Shown here: positions 1 through 8,373 of the stretch, one piece after another
Position numbering within the stretch: the first letter of the stretch is position 1
Layout of the letters: each line of letters opens with the position of its first letter
Assembly (NCBI RefSeq): GCF_036898465.1
Contig: NZ_JARUMJ010000001.1
Coordinates: forward strand, 1,426,001 to 1,490,000
Direction: 5' to 3'
Source: Streptomyces sp. B21-105
GTDB taxonomy: Bacteria > Actinomycetota > Actinomycetes > Streptomycetales > Streptomycetaceae
DNA length: 64,000 nucleotides
Notes under the pieces: model-generated
Seen by the model: the letters and a program-made list of their open reading frames with translations, nothing else
The model's database searches: none
Told to the model about the DNA's origin: nothing
Program-made: the position numbers and the translations under genes

Positions 1-447
1 CTCACCGTGGACCGGTTGCTGGACCGGCTGTCCGGCAAGCGGACGATGGCCGTCGTCATCGACGAGTACGGCGGGACCGCGGGCGTGGCCACGCTGGAGG
101 ACATCGTGGAGGAGGTCGTCGGCGAGGTCCGTGACGAACACGACCCGCACGAGACGCCCGAACTGGCGCCCGCGGGCACCGACGACGACGGCCGCGCCCT
201 GTACTCGGCCGACGGCGCCGCCCGCACCGACCAGCTCGCGCGCGTCGGCCTGCACGCGCCCGAGGGTCCGTACGAGACGCTGGCCGGGCTGGTCGCGACG
301 GAGCTGGGCCGGATACCGGCCGTCGGCGACACCGTCGAGGTCGCCGGCTGGGGGATGGACGTGGTGGACGCATCCGGCCGCCGGGCCGCGCGCGTGCTGC
401 TGCACGCCCCGCTCGTCGACACCCGTGAGGAAGGGGCCGAGCAGTGA
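1..447 (+). CDS. CNNM/CorC-type membrane protein, C-terminal part (5' end outside window)
   Basis: The open frame enters from the left edge, so only the C-terminal ~148 residues are present. They begin in the second CBS domain (IDEYGGTAGVATLEDIVEE, typical of the HlyC/CorC family) and continue into a small CorC_HlyC domain (~residues 60-140). The missing part should hold the four-helix DUF21 membrane domain. Family members are linked to Mg2+/Co2+ transport; a haemolysin role is only historical. The stop overlaps the GTG start of a second family member, so the two are probably co-translated. Confidence 0.88.
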   Translation, partial: LTVDRLLDRLSGKRTMAVVIDEYGGTAGVATLEDIVEEVVGEVRDEHDPHETPELAPAGTDDDGRALYSADGAARTDQLARVGLHAPEGPYETLAGLVATELGRIPAVGDTVEVAGWGMDVVDASGRRAARVLLHAPLVDTREEGAEQ

Positions 448-1457
448 CCGCCGTCCAGTTGCTCATCGGGCTGGCGACCCTCGTCGTCAACGCGTTCTTC
501 GTCGGCGCCGAGTTCGCGCTGATCTCGGTACGCCGCTCCCAGATCGAGCCGTACGCCGAACAGGGCGACCGGCGCGGGCGCAGCGTGCTGTGGGGTCTGC
601 AGCACGTGTCGGCGCTGATGGCCGCGGCGCAGCTCGGCATCACCCTGTGCACGCTGGTCCTCGGCGTGGTCGCCGAACCCGCCATCGCGCACCTGCTGGA
701 GCCGGTGTTCCACGCGCTGGGCGTGCCCGAGGGCGCCGGACACGCGGTGTCCTTCGTGATCGCGCTGACGGCCGCCACCTATCTGCACATGCTGCTCGGC
801 GAGATGGTGCCGAAGAACATCGCGCTCGCGGAGCCGGTGCGCAGCGCCCTGCTGCTGGGACCGCCGCTGGTCGCACTCGCCAGGGCGCTGCGGCCGGTGA
901 TCTTCGCGATCAACGCCTTCGCCAACGGGCTGCTGAAGCTGCTCCGGGTCGAGACGAAGGACGAGGTCAGCGCGACGTTCTCGGACGCGGAGCTGGCGCA
1001 GATCGTCCGGGACGCCGGCGAGGCCGGCCTCATCGACGACCGCGCCCAGGAACGTCTGCACGACGCCCTGGAGCTGGGCCGCCGCCCGGTGCGGGACGTC
1101 GTCCTGCCGCTGGAACGCGTCGTCTACGCGCGCGTGGGGGTCACTCCGGAAGGGCTGGAACAGCTGGCGGCGGAGTCCGGGTTCTCCCGCTTCCCCGTGG
1201 TGGACGAGGGGCGCCGGATCGTCGGCTACCTGCACGTGAAGGACGCGCTGGACGCCTCGCCGCGGGACCTGGCGTTCGCGCTGCGGGACATGCGACCCAT
1301 CGCGCGGGTACGGGAGGCGACGCCGCTGGACGACGTCCTCACCGCGATGCGGGGCAGCCGGACGCATCTGGCGGCCGTGCTCGGCTCCGACGGCAGGCTG
1401 GCCGGCCTGGTCACCATGGAGGACGTGCTCCAGGAGCTCTTCGGGCGGCGGACGTAG
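444..1457 (+). CDS. CNNM/DUF21-CBS membrane protein
   Basis: This 337-residue protein starts at a GTG overlapping the upstream TGA. The N-terminal ~180 residues are a DUF21/CNNM membrane domain (several hydrophobic helices, starting VQLLIGLATLVVNAFFVGA). Residues ~200-335 are a CBS pair ending in VTMEDVLQELFG. Unlike its neighbour it stops straight after the CBS pair and has no CorC_HlyC domain. Tandem long and short copies of this family suggest a heteromeric metal-ion transporter or sensor; that is inference. Confidence 0.88.
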   Translation: MTAVQLLIGLATLVVNAFFVGAEFALISVRRSQIEPYAEQGDRRGRSVLWGLQHVSALMAAAQLGITLCTLVLGVVAEPAIAHLLEPVFHALGVPEGAGHAVSFVIALTAATYLHMLLGEMVPKNIALAEPVRSALLLGPPLVALARALRPVIFAINAFANGLLKLLRVETKDEVSATFSDAELAQIVRDAGEAGLIDDRAQERLHDALELGRRPVRDVVLPLERVVYARVGVTPEGLEQLAAESGFSRFPVVDEGRRIVGYLHVKDALDASPRDLAFALRDMRPIARVREATPLDDVLTAMRGSRTHLAAVLGSDGRLAGLVTMEDVLQELFGRRT

Positions 1458-1594
1458 GCCGTCCGGCCCGTCCGTGGGGTGATCACGCCCATGGACGGGC
1501 CCGACGGCCTGGACAACGGCCTGAACGAGCCGGACGGCCCGGACGGCCGAGGGCCCGGCCAGGCCCGACCGACCAGCGGGTATGAGACTCGGGC

Positions 1595-1600
1595 TACTAT
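1595..1600 (+). promoter_or_regulatory. -10 box of a leaderless-type promoter for the GDSL esterase
   Basis: TACTAT lies 10 nt before the ATG at 1611 and no Shine-Dalgarno sequence lies between. This is the spacing of Streptomyces leaderless promoters, where transcription begins at or near the start codon. Confidence 0.4.
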
Positions 1601-1610
1601 CGGTGTCGCC

Positions 1611-2396
1611 ATGCAGACGAACACCATTCCCCCGTACTCCAGCCTGGTCGCCGTCGGCGACTCGTTCACCGAAGGCATGTCGGACCGGCTGCCCGACGGC
1701 TCCTACCGAGGCTGGGCCGACCTCCTCGCCGCGCGGATGGCGGCCCGCACCCCCGGTTTCCGGTACGCCAACCTCGCGGTGCGCGGCAAGCTGATCGGGC
1801 AGATCGTCGAGGAGCAGGTGCCGGTGGCCGCCGCGATGGGCGCCGACGTGATCACCCTGGTCGGCGGCCTCAACGACACCTTGCGCCCCAAGTGCGACAT
1901 GGGCCGGGTCAAAGGCCTGCTGACCGAGGCGGTGGAGCGGCTCGCACCGTCGTGCAAGCAGCTGGTGCTGATGCGCAGCCCGGGCCGGCAGGGGCCGGTC
2001 CTGGAGCGGTTCCGGCCGCGCATGGAGGAGCTCTTCGTGTGCGTCGAGGAACTGGCCGAGCGGCACGGTGCGCTCGTCGCCGACCTGTACGGCGCCCCCT
2101 CGCTCGGCGACCCGCGCCTGTGGGACGTCGACCGGCTGCACCTGACGGCGGAGGGCCACCGCCGGGTCGCCGAGGCGGTCTGGCAGACCCTCGGACACGA
2201 GGCCGAGGACGCCGACTGGCGCCTGCCGATGCCGCCCACCCTGCCGCCGGGCTGGGCCGCCCGGCGCGTCGCGGACGCACGGTTCGCCCGGCAGTACCTG
2301 CTGCCGTGGATAGGCCGCCGGCTGACGGGCCGGTCCTCCGGCGACGGCCTGCCGCCCAAACGCCCCGATCTCCTGCCGTACGAGGGCCAGGCGTAG
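1611..2396 (+). CDS. SGNH/GDSL-family esterase or lipase
   Basis: A 261-residue hydrolase. Block I is VAVGDSFTEG with the nucleophile Ser near residue 18. GGLND near residue 85 carries the oxyanion-hole Asn, and DRLHLTAEGH near residue 174 supplies the catalytic Asp and His. There is no signal peptide, so a cytoplasmic esterase is likely; the substrate is unknown. The ATG at 1611 is preferred over an in-frame ATG at 1479, because the intervening 44 residues are low-complexity and the fold begins just after 1611. Confidence 0.88.
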   Translation: MQTNTIPPYSSLVAVGDSFTEGMSDRLPDGSYRGWADLLAARMAARTPGFRYANLAVRGKLIGQIVEEQVPVAAAMGADVITLVGGLNDTLRPKCDMGRVKGLLTEAVERLAPSCKQLVLMRSPGRQGPVLERFRPRMEELFVCVEELAERHGALVADLYGAPSLGDPRLWDVDRLHLTAEGHRRVAEAVWQTLGHEAEDADWRLPMPPTLPPGWAARRVADARFARQYLLPWIGRRLTGRSSGDGLPPKRPDLLPYEGQA

Positions 2397-2443
2397 GACC
2401 TGACCCGGACGGACGACGCCGTTCCGCACGCGGGGGTGATGCC

Positions 2444-2471
2444 GGTCTCGTAGGTTCCGCCGAACGAGACC
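2444..2471. repeat. Inverted repeat between esterase gene and purB
   Basis: GGTCTCG and CGAGACC (7 bp each) are separated by 14 nt. The repeat lies 48 nt after the esterase stop and upstream of the purB promoter. It may be a weak terminator or an operator; nothing distinguishes these. Confidence 0.3.
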
Positions 2472-2498
2472 GCTGCGCCGACCTGCACGAAGCGCCAG

Positions 2499-2504
2499 TA
2501 GAAT
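2499..2504 (+). promoter_or_regulatory. -10 box upstream of purB
   Basis: TAGAAT lies 8 nt before the GTG at 2513 and there is no ribosome-binding site, suggesting leaderless purB transcription. Confidence 0.45.
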
Positions 2505-2512
2505 CCCTCCAC

Positions 2513-3958
2513 GTGACTTCCGCTGCCGCCGCCAAGCCCCGCATCCCCAACGTCCTCGCCGGACGCTACGCCTCCGCCGAGCTCGCCACGCTCTGGTCCC
2601 CCGAGCACAAGGTGAAGCTGGAGCGTCAGCTCTGGCTCGCCGTGCTCAAGGCCCAGAAGGACCTCGGGATCGAGGTGCCGGACACGGCGATCGCCGATTA
2701 CGAGCGTGTCCTCGACACCGTCGACCTGGCCTCGATCGCCGAGCGTGAGAAGGTCACGCGGCACGACGTGAAGGCCCGCATCGAGGAGTTCAACGACCTC
2801 GCCGGGCACGAGCAGGTCCACAAGGGCATGACGTCCCGCGACCTGACGGAGAACGTCGAGCAGCTGCAGATCCGCCTGTCGCTGGAGCTGGTCCGCGACC
2901 GCACGGTGGCCGTCCTCGCCCGGCTGGGCAAGCTGGCCGCCGAGTACGGCGAGCTGGTCGTGGCCGGCCGCTCGCACAACGTGGCCGCCCAGGCCACCAC
3001 GCTCGGCAAGCGGTTCGCGACCGCCGCCGACGAGCTGCTCGTGGCGTACGGCCGGGTCGAGGAGCTGCTGGAGCGCTACCCGCTGCGCGGCATCAAGGGC
3101 CCGGTCGGCACCGCGCAGGACATGCTGGACCTGCTGGGCGGCGACGCCGCGAAGCTGGCCGAGCTGGAGGACCGGATCGCCGGCCACCTGGGCTTCTCGC
3201 AGGCCTTCACCTCCGTCGGCCAGGTCTACCCGCGTTCGCTGGACTACGAGGTCGTGACCGCGCTGGTGCAGCTCGCGGCGGCCCCCTCCTCGCTGGCGAA
3301 GACGATCCGGCTGATGGCCGGGCACGAACTGGTGACCGAGGGCTTCAAGCCGGGCCAGGTCGGCTCCTCCGCCATGCCGCACAAGATGAACACCCGCTCC
3401 TGCGAGCGCGTCAACGGCCTGATGGTCATCCTGCGCGGGTACGCGTCGATGACCGGCGAGCTGGCGGGCGACCAGTGGAACGAGGGCGACGTGTCGTGCT
3501 CGGTGGTGCGCCGGGTCGCGCTGCCGGACGCGTTCTTCGCGCTGGACGGCCTGCTGGAGACGTTCCTGACGGTGCTCGACGAGTTCGGCGCCTTCCCGGC
3601 GGTCGTCGCCCGCGAGCTCGACCGCTACCTGCCGTTCCTCGCCACCACGAAGGTGCTGATGGGCGCGGTGCGCGGGGGCGTCGGCCGTGAGGTGGCGCAC
3701 GAGGCGATCAAGGAGAACGCGGTGGCCTCGGCGCTGGCGATGCGCGAACAGGGCACCGAGCGCAACGAACTGCTGGACAAGCTGGCCGCCGACGAGCGCC
3801 TGCCGCTCGACCGCGCCCAACTGGACGCGCTCATGGCCGACAAGCTGTCCTTCACGGGCGCAGCGGCGGCCCAGGTGGCCACGGTCGTGGGCCGCGTCGA
3901 GGAGATCGTGAAGCAGCGGCCGGAGGCGGCAGGTTACACGCCCGGAGCGATCCTCTGA
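2513..3958 (+). CDS. purB: Adenylosuccinate lyase
   Basis: A 481-residue fumarase/aspartase-superfamily enzyme. It catalyses two purine steps: SAICAR to AICAR plus fumarate, and adenylosuccinate to AMP plus fumarate. The superfamily signature GSSAMPHKMN is near residue 283 and carries the mobile catalytic-loop Ser. HKGMTSRDLTEN near residue 102 and SHNVAAQATT near residue 160 are the other two conserved regions. The GTG start is set by the -10 box 8 nt upstream. The downstream mug-like gene overlaps its stop, suggesting a two-gene transcript. Confidence 0.96.
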   Translation: MTSAAAAKPRIPNVLAGRYASAELATLWSPEHKVKLERQLWLAVLKAQKDLGIEVPDTAIADYERVLDTVDLASIAEREKVTRHDVKARIEEFNDLAGHEQVHKGMTSRDLTENVEQLQIRLSLELVRDRTVAVLARLGKLAAEYGELVVAGRSHNVAAQATTLGKRFATAADELLVAYGRVEELLERYPLRGIKGPVGTAQDMLDLLGGDAAKLAELEDRIAGHLGFSQAFTSVGQVYPRSLDYEVVTALVQLAAAPSSLAKTIRLMAGHELVTEGFKPGQVGSSAMPHKMNTRSCERVNGLMVILRGYASMTGELAGDQWNEGDVSCSVVRRVALPDAFFALDGLLETFLTVLDEFGAFPAVVARELDRYLPFLATTKVLMGAVRGGVGREVAHEAIKENAVASALAMREQGTERNELLDKLAADERLPLDRAQLDALMADKLSFTGAAAAQVATVVGRVEEIVKQRPEAAGYTPGAIL

Positions 3959-4500
3959 CGCGCTTCACCCAGGCGGAGCTGGAGGCCGCCCGCGACCGTC
4001 TCGTACCGGACGTCGTCGCGGACGGTCTCCGCGTGCTCTTCTGCGGCATCAACCCGGGCCTGATGACGGCGGCCACCGGCCACCACTTCGCCCGCCCCGG
4101 CAACCGCTTCTGGCCGGTGCTGCACCTGTCCGGCTTCACCCCGCGGCTGCTGAAACCGGCGGAGCAGGAGGAACTGCTCGCCCACGGGCTGGGCATCACC
4201 AACGTGGTGGCACGGGCCACCGCCCGGGCCGACGAGCTCACGGCGCAGGAGTACCGGGACGGCGGGCGGCTGCTCACGGACAAGGTGACACGGCGCAGAC
4301 CCCGGTGGTTGGCGGTGGTGGGCGTGACCGCGTACCGGGCGGCGTTCGACGACCGCAAGGCCGTGGTGGGCCCGCAGGAGCGGCGCATCGGCGACACCCG
4401 CGTGTGGGTGCTGCCCAATCCCAGCGGCCTGAACGCGCATTGGACCACCGCGACGATGGCGCAGGAGTTCGCACGGCTGCGGCTGGCGGCGGAAGAGTGA
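3955..4500 (+). CDS. mug: Mug-type G:U/T mismatch-specific uracil-DNA glycosylase
   Basis: Removes uracil or thymine from mismatches with guanine. Motif I is FCGINPG and motif II is NPSGLN, as in family-2 uracil-DNA glycosylases. The first clear start (GTG 4033) would put motif I only three residues from the N terminus and delete its supporting strand. The frame is open and conserved-looking upstream (RFTQAELEAARDRLVPDVVA). It reaches a CTG at 3955 whose last bases form the purB TGA (CTGA overlap). I therefore propose a rare CTG start coupled to purB (181 residues). If that is wrong, the gene runs 4033-4500 (155 residues). Confidence 0.85.
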   Translation: MTRFTQAELEAARDRLVPDVVADGLRVLFCGINPGLMTAATGHHFARPGNRFWPVLHLSGFTPRLLKPAEQEELLAHGLGITNVVARATARADELTAQEYRDGGRLLTDKVTRRRPRWLAVVGVTAYRAAFDDRKAVVGPQERRIGDTRVWVLPNPSGLNAHWTTATMAQEFARLRLAAEE

Positions 4501-4552
4501 CGGCAGAGGGCTGACGACGAAGGACGGACAGCGGATTACTGGCGGCAGAGAG

Positions 4553-4580
4553 CTGACGGCGGAGGACCGGCGGCCGTCAG
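4553..4580. terminator. Hairpin between convergent genes
   Basis: CTGACGGC and GCCGTCAG (8 bp each) flank a 12-nt loop, 52 nt after the glycosylase stop, overlapping the 3' end of the convergent gene. A weak bidirectional terminator is plausible. Confidence 0.35.
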
Positions 4581-4948
4581 GGCGGGTCGGTCTGCGTGAC
4601 GACGAGGAGGAGCTGTATCTCGTCGTCGGGGTCGAGATCGGCCACGCCCAGGGCCGCCCACCGGCCCTCTTCCTCGATCCGCCACAGATAGACCTCGCCC
4701 ACGCGCAGGCTCAGCCCGGCCCAGGGCTCGGGTATCTCCTCAGCCCCGGTCCGCAGCCGGACCGTCTGCAGGCCGACGTGGTACGGCGTGCCCCAGCGCC
4801 GCGTGAGGCTCTCGGCGACGATCTCCCTCTCCGCACGGAAACGCTCGGCTTCGGCGAGACGCACCGCGGCGTCCGCCGCCACGAGGCCGTGACTGGTCGC
4901 CAAGGCCGCCGTGCGCCCTCCGGGCCCGAGATACCCGTCGATGTCCAT
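4577..4948 (-). CDS. Conserved-looking hypothetical protein (123 aa)
   Basis: Starts at ATG 4948 (MDIDGYLGPGG) and ends after DPPstop. It has an alanine-rich helix around residues 20-45 and then a likely small beta domain (YLWRIEEEGRWAALGVADL). I see no catalytic motif, signal peptide or membrane segment and I do not recognise the family. The frame stays open for 87 more codons upstream, but that stretch is Pro/Arg-rich noise. Convergent with the glycosylase gene. Confidence 0.6.
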   Translation of the reverse strand: MDIDGYLGPGGRTAALATSHGLVAADAAVRLAEAERFRAEREIVAESLTRRWGTPYHVGLQTVRLRTGAEEIPEPWAGLSLRVGEVYLWRIEEEGRWAALGVADLDPDDEIQLLLVVTQTDPP

Positions 4949-5235
4949 CAATCCAGTAAAGCGGCCACCACTGACAATTGGCGGGCCGTCAGCCGCCACC
5001 CGCGACGGCGACCGTCGCCGACGAAGCGCGGGACCGGAGGCGGGACGCGGGACTCGGGGCGGGACTCGGGGCGGGCCGCAGGGCCGGACGCGGGCGGTGG
5101 GCACGGCGTACGAGCCGGGGTTCGTGGAGCCGGGCCGGGGGCGCCGGGGCCGTCGGTGCCGGCTCGGCACTCGCCGGGGTGGGCAAGCGCCGAGTACGAT
5201 CCGCCCCACACGCGCACGAGCTGGAGGGACGGACG

Positions 5236-6393
5236 TTGGGGCGGCTGACCGGCGGGGACCCCTCGCTGCTGCGAAGGATCAATTCCGCGGTGGTGCTGCA
5301 CGCGCTGCGTGCCGCGGACTGCGCGACGCTCACGGAGATCACCCGGGTCACCGGGCTGTCCCGGCCGACGGTGGAGGGGGTCGTCGAGGATCTGATCGCG
5401 GCGGGGCTCGTCGTCGAGAAGGCGGCGGACGAGAGCGTCGCCCGGCGGCAGGGGCGGCCCGCGCGGCGGTTCCGGTTCCGGGCGGAGGCGGGGCACCTGC
5501 TGGGCCTGGAGATCGGGTCCCATCGAGTGGCCGCGATGCTGTCCGACCTGGACGGCCGCCTCCTGGGCACCCAGGCCAGGGACGTCGACGAGGCGGCCCC
5601 GGCGGACGAACGGCTGGAACGGCTGCGCAACGCCGTCGCCGAACTGCTGCGACGGGCCGGCGTGCCGCGCAGTTCGCTGCGGGCGGTCGGGGTCGGCACG
5701 CCCGGGATCGTGGAGGCGGACGGCACGGTGCGGCTGGGCACCGCGCTGCCCGAGTGGACGGGGCTGCGGCTCGGCGAGCGGCTGAGCCGTTCGTTCAAGT
5801 GCCCGGTGCTGGTGGAGAACGACGCCAACGCGGCGGCCGTCGCCGAGCACTGGAAGGGGTCGGCCACCGAGTCCGACGACGTCGTCTTCGTGCTGGCCGG
5901 GTTGAGCCCGGGGGCCGGCGCGCTGATCGGGGGGCGGCTGCACCGCGGGTACGGCGGTGCGGCCGGGGAGATCGGCGCGCTGCATCTGCTGGGTCGTGAG
6001 GCGACGCCGGAGACCCTGCTGTCCACGACGGACGAGCCGCTGCACCCGCTGGACGAGCAGGCGGTCGCGAAGGTGTTCACGCAGGCGCGGGGAGGCGACC
6101 CGCGGGCCCGTGCGGCGGTGGACCGATTCATCCAGCGGCTGGTGCACGACGTGGCCGCGCTGGTGCTCGCGCTCGACCCGGAGCTGGTCGTGGTCGGCGG
6201 CTGGGCGGCCGGCCTGGACGGCGTACTGGAGCCGCTGCGCGCCGAGTTGGCGCGCTACTGTCTGCGGCCGCCGAAGGTGGCCCTGTCGATGCTCGGGGAG
6301 GCGGCGGTGGCGACGGGGGCGCTGCGGCTCGCCCTCGATCACGTGGAGGAGCAGTTGTTCGCGGTGGAGGGGACGGTCACGGCGCGGCGGTGA
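5236..6393 (+). CDS. ROK-family transcriptional repressor
   Basis: A 385-residue protein with an N-terminal winged helix (residues ~15-75; LTEITRVTGLSRPTVEGVVEDL) followed by a ROK sugar-kinase-like domain. VGVGTPGIVEADG and ENDANAAAVAEH are ROK motifs. The Cys-rich zinc signature usual in ROK proteins is absent; GYGGAAGEIGALHLLG runs straight on without cysteines, so metal binding is doubtful. The start is TTG 5236 with GGAGGGA about 8 nt upstream and a TACGAT -10 box at 5195-5200. It probably controls sugar uptake or catabolism, but no sugar genes are adjacent. Confidence 0.85.
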   Translation: MGRLTGGDPSLLRRINSAVVLHALRAADCATLTEITRVTGLSRPTVEGVVEDLIAAGLVVEKAADESVARRQGRPARRFRFRAEAGHLLGLEIGSHRVAAMLSDLDGRLLGTQARDVDEAAPADERLERLRNAVAELLRRAGVPRSSLRAVGVGTPGIVEADGTVRLGTALPEWTGLRLGERLSRSFKCPVLVENDANAAAVAEHWKGSATESDDVVFVLAGLSPGAGALIGGRLHRGYGGAAGEIGALHLLGREATPETLLSTTDEPLHPLDEQAVAKVFTQARGGDPRARAAVDRFIQRLVHDVAALVLALDPELVVVGGWAAGLDGVLEPLRAELARYCLRPPKVALSMLGEAAVATGALRLALDHVEEQLFAVEGTVTARR

Positions 6394-6542
6394 GCCTCAG
6401 CTCGGAGCGCCGTCCGTCACGGGTGGGACGCCCGGCGCCCCGGAGGAGTTCCGGGTCGCCGGGCGCAGCGGCTGCGCGGCAGCCGGGTGGTGTCGCCGGC
6501 AGCTGGGCGGCTTTCACGGACGGTCCCGTCGGACGACCCGCC

Positions 6543-6564
6543 GCAGGCTGTTCAGGGAGCCTGC
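6543..6564. terminator. Hairpin between convergent ROK and GntR genes
   Basis: GCAGGCT and AGCCTGC form a 7-bp stem with an 8-nt loop, midway between two converging reading frames. Nothing else is evident in the 199-bp gap. Confidence 0.35.
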
Positions 6565-6592
6565 CGCAGGTGGCCCTCGGGGGACGCGGCGC

Positions 6593-7354
6593 TCAGGAGG
6601 CCTGCTGCTCCGGACCGTGGTGTATCTCCACGCCGCCGGACGCGCCGAACGTCAGCCGGCAGGTGTCCGCGCGGTACGTGGCCACGGAGAGCGCGGCGGT
6701 ACGGCCCTCGGCGAAGTAGCGGGTCGTGACCACGAGGACGGGCGCGCCGGGGAGCCGGTCGAGTTCCCTCGCGTCGTCCGCGCGCGCCGAGCCCAGTTCC
6801 ACGGCGCTGTCCTGGCCCTGCAGTTCGAGGCGGTGCAGCTCGCGCAGCACCGCACGCGCGCGGGCGACCTCGGAGGGGGCGTCGATCGCGCTGAGGTCGG
6901 ACGCCGACGCCTGCGGGACGTACAGCAGCTCGGCGGCGACGGGCTGAGCGTGCGAGACCCGTGAGCGGCGCACGATGTGCACGCTCTGTTCGCGCGGGGT
7001 CTCCAGGGCGGCGGCGACGGCTGCGGGCGGCGCCGCGAGCGTGCAGCCGACGGCCTGCCAGGCGTCCTCCCCCACTCCCGGCCAGACCTGCTGCCCGGTG
7101 CCGACGGCGACGCCCATCCGGGGCGGCGCGACGGTGGTTCCGACGCCTCGGCGGCGCTGCAGCCGGCCCTCCAGCTCGAGCTGCTCCAAGGCCTGACGGA
7201 GTGTCGCGCGGGCGACGCCGAAGCGGGCGGCCAGCTCACGTTCGTTGGGCAGGATCTCGCCCACGGCGAACTCGGAGTCGAGCGCTTCGCTGAGCACGGT
7301 CTTGAGATGCCAGTATTTCGGTTCCGGCACCGGTTCCAGTTGCGTGGTCCCCAC
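6593..7354 (-). CDS. GntR/HutC-family transcriptional regulator
   Basis: A 253-residue regulator. Residues ~10-75 form the GntR winged helix (LPNERELAARFGVARATLRQAL and then the wing LEGRLQRRRGVGT). Residues ~90-245 form a UTRA ligand-binding domain of the HutC subfamily. The effector is unknown. A TTGGT-N4-ACCAA element about 100 bp upstream resembles HutC operators and may be its autoregulatory site. No adjacent gene is an obvious target. Confidence 0.87.
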   Translation of the reverse strand: MGTTQLEPVPEPKYWHLKTVLSEALDSEFAVGEILPNERELAARFGVARATLRQALEQLELEGRLQRRRGVGTTVAPPRMGVAVGTGQQVWPGVGEDAWQAVGCTLAAPPAAVAAALETPREQSVHIVRRSRVSHAQPVAAELLYVPQASASDLSAIDAPSEVARARAVLRELHRLELQGQDSAVELGSARADDARELDRLPGAPVLVVTTRYFAEGRTAALSVATYRADTCRLTFGASGGVEIHHGPEQQAS

Positions 7355-7452
7355 CCTGTCCTCCGCAATCGCCGTGGTCCGGCGGCGTTTTCGCGCCCTT
7401 GTTTATTAAAGGTTGTTGTACTTCTCTCGCGACCATAGGGCGGCCCCCACCC

Positions 7453-7466
7453 TTGGTCAATACCAA
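7453..7466. promoter_or_regulatory. Candidate HutC-type operator
   Basis: TTGGTCAATACCAA is a perfect inverted repeat (5+4+5). It lies in an AT-richer stretch upstream of the GntR gene and resembles the GGTC-N-GACC half-sites bound by HutC-subfamily regulators. Confidence 0.4.
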
Positions 7467-7497
7467 TTCTCCAACCCTGTGGCGGCCACGGGGAAAG

Positions 7498-7551
7498 CGC
7501 TCACTACACGTCCGGAATGGCAGGATTCACTCAAGGAGCTACCCGTCGGCA
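7498..7551. repeat. Left copy of ~52-bp direct repeat
   Basis: 39 consecutive bases are identical to 12387-12425, then about three isolated mismatches follow. It lies immediately before the transposase remnant. The two copies enclose 4.8 kb holding the transposase debris and two glycosyltransferase genes. They could be a duplicated target, a duplicated IS end or a recombination scar. Confidence 0.75.
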
Positions 7552-8117
7552 ACAAGGGCTGCTGGACCGGCTGGACGAGTGGGGACTGCCGGTGCCGGTG
7601 ATCGCGGTCGATGCCGGCTATGGCCGCAGCGTCTCCTTCCGGCTTGCGCTGGAGGAACGCGGCTGGACCTACGTCATGGCCGTCGATCCCAAAGAGTTCG
7701 CACGGCCGGCCACTGCCGAGCCGTATCAACCCGCCTACGCTACGGCCCGAAGAAGCCCACGAGCCGACCGGCTGCTGGATGACCAACCTGCCCGACACCA
7801 CCCCCATGCCGACCTGGTGCGATGGGCGAAGACGCGCTGGCGGATCGAGCACGACTACCGCGAACCCGAGCACGGCCTGGGTCTGGACCACTTCGAGGGC
7901 CGCACCTGGCGCGGCTGGCACCACGTCACCCTCGTCACCGCCGCTCAGGCCTTCCTCGCCCTGTGGCGGCTCGACCCAAAGCCCAGATGCCGGCCTGACC
8001 CTCTACCAGGTCCTCGACATGCTTCAGGACCTGCTGCGGTGCTGGACCGGCACCCGCACCACCTGCGGCCGCACCCCTGCCGACCAGGAGAAGCAGAACC
8101 TGACGAAGCACCACTAG
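7550..8117 (+). pseudogene. Decayed IS701-type transposase
   Basis: Similarity to IS701-family DDE transposases is spread over two frames. One frame holds VIAVDAGYGRSVSFRLALEE and, further on, WRIEHDYREPEHGLGLDHFE (the conserved YREL-like region). The other holds the stretch around HEPTGCWMT and a C terminus ending PADQEKQNLTKHHstop. At least two frameshifts separate these blocks and the whole N-terminal third is missing. It is therefore inactive. The direct repeat abuts its 5' side. Confidence 0.82.
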
Positions 8118-8373
8118 GACGCACGCGGCCCAGGGCGCGACCCGCGACCGGCGCGGCGGGCCCGGACCGTCGCCATGACGGCCCCGGGCCCCGCCGTTGA
8201 CCGTCGACGTGGACGCCCACCCAACGAAGGGGCGCTCGGCCGGGTCACGCAGCTCGCCGCTCCACCTGGCCGTCGGGTCAGCCGATCGACTGCCTCGCGC
8301 GAGGCACCGGGATGCCGAAGTGTCCGGAAGACGAGGCCGTTGTCGTCGCGCCTTCGTGTTGCGGGCAGTGGGG
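8118..8373. other. Intergenic gap with a 16-bp palindrome
   Basis: No gene is evident. A perfect palindrome TGCCTCGCGCGAGGCA at 8291-8306 lies 68 bp beyond the 3' end of the leftward glycosyltransferase gene. It may contribute to termination or be a protein-binding site. Confidence 0.4.

Noticed and set aside
1703..3820. A 705-codon open frame on the minus strand opposite purB
   Set aside because: Low-complexity His/Leu/Arg/Asp-rich sequence is a codon-bias mirror of purB and has no recognisable domain.
4948..6342. A 464-codon minus-strand open frame opposite the ROK gene
   Set aside because: Mirror frame of the ROK repressor; ROK motifs are on the plus strand.
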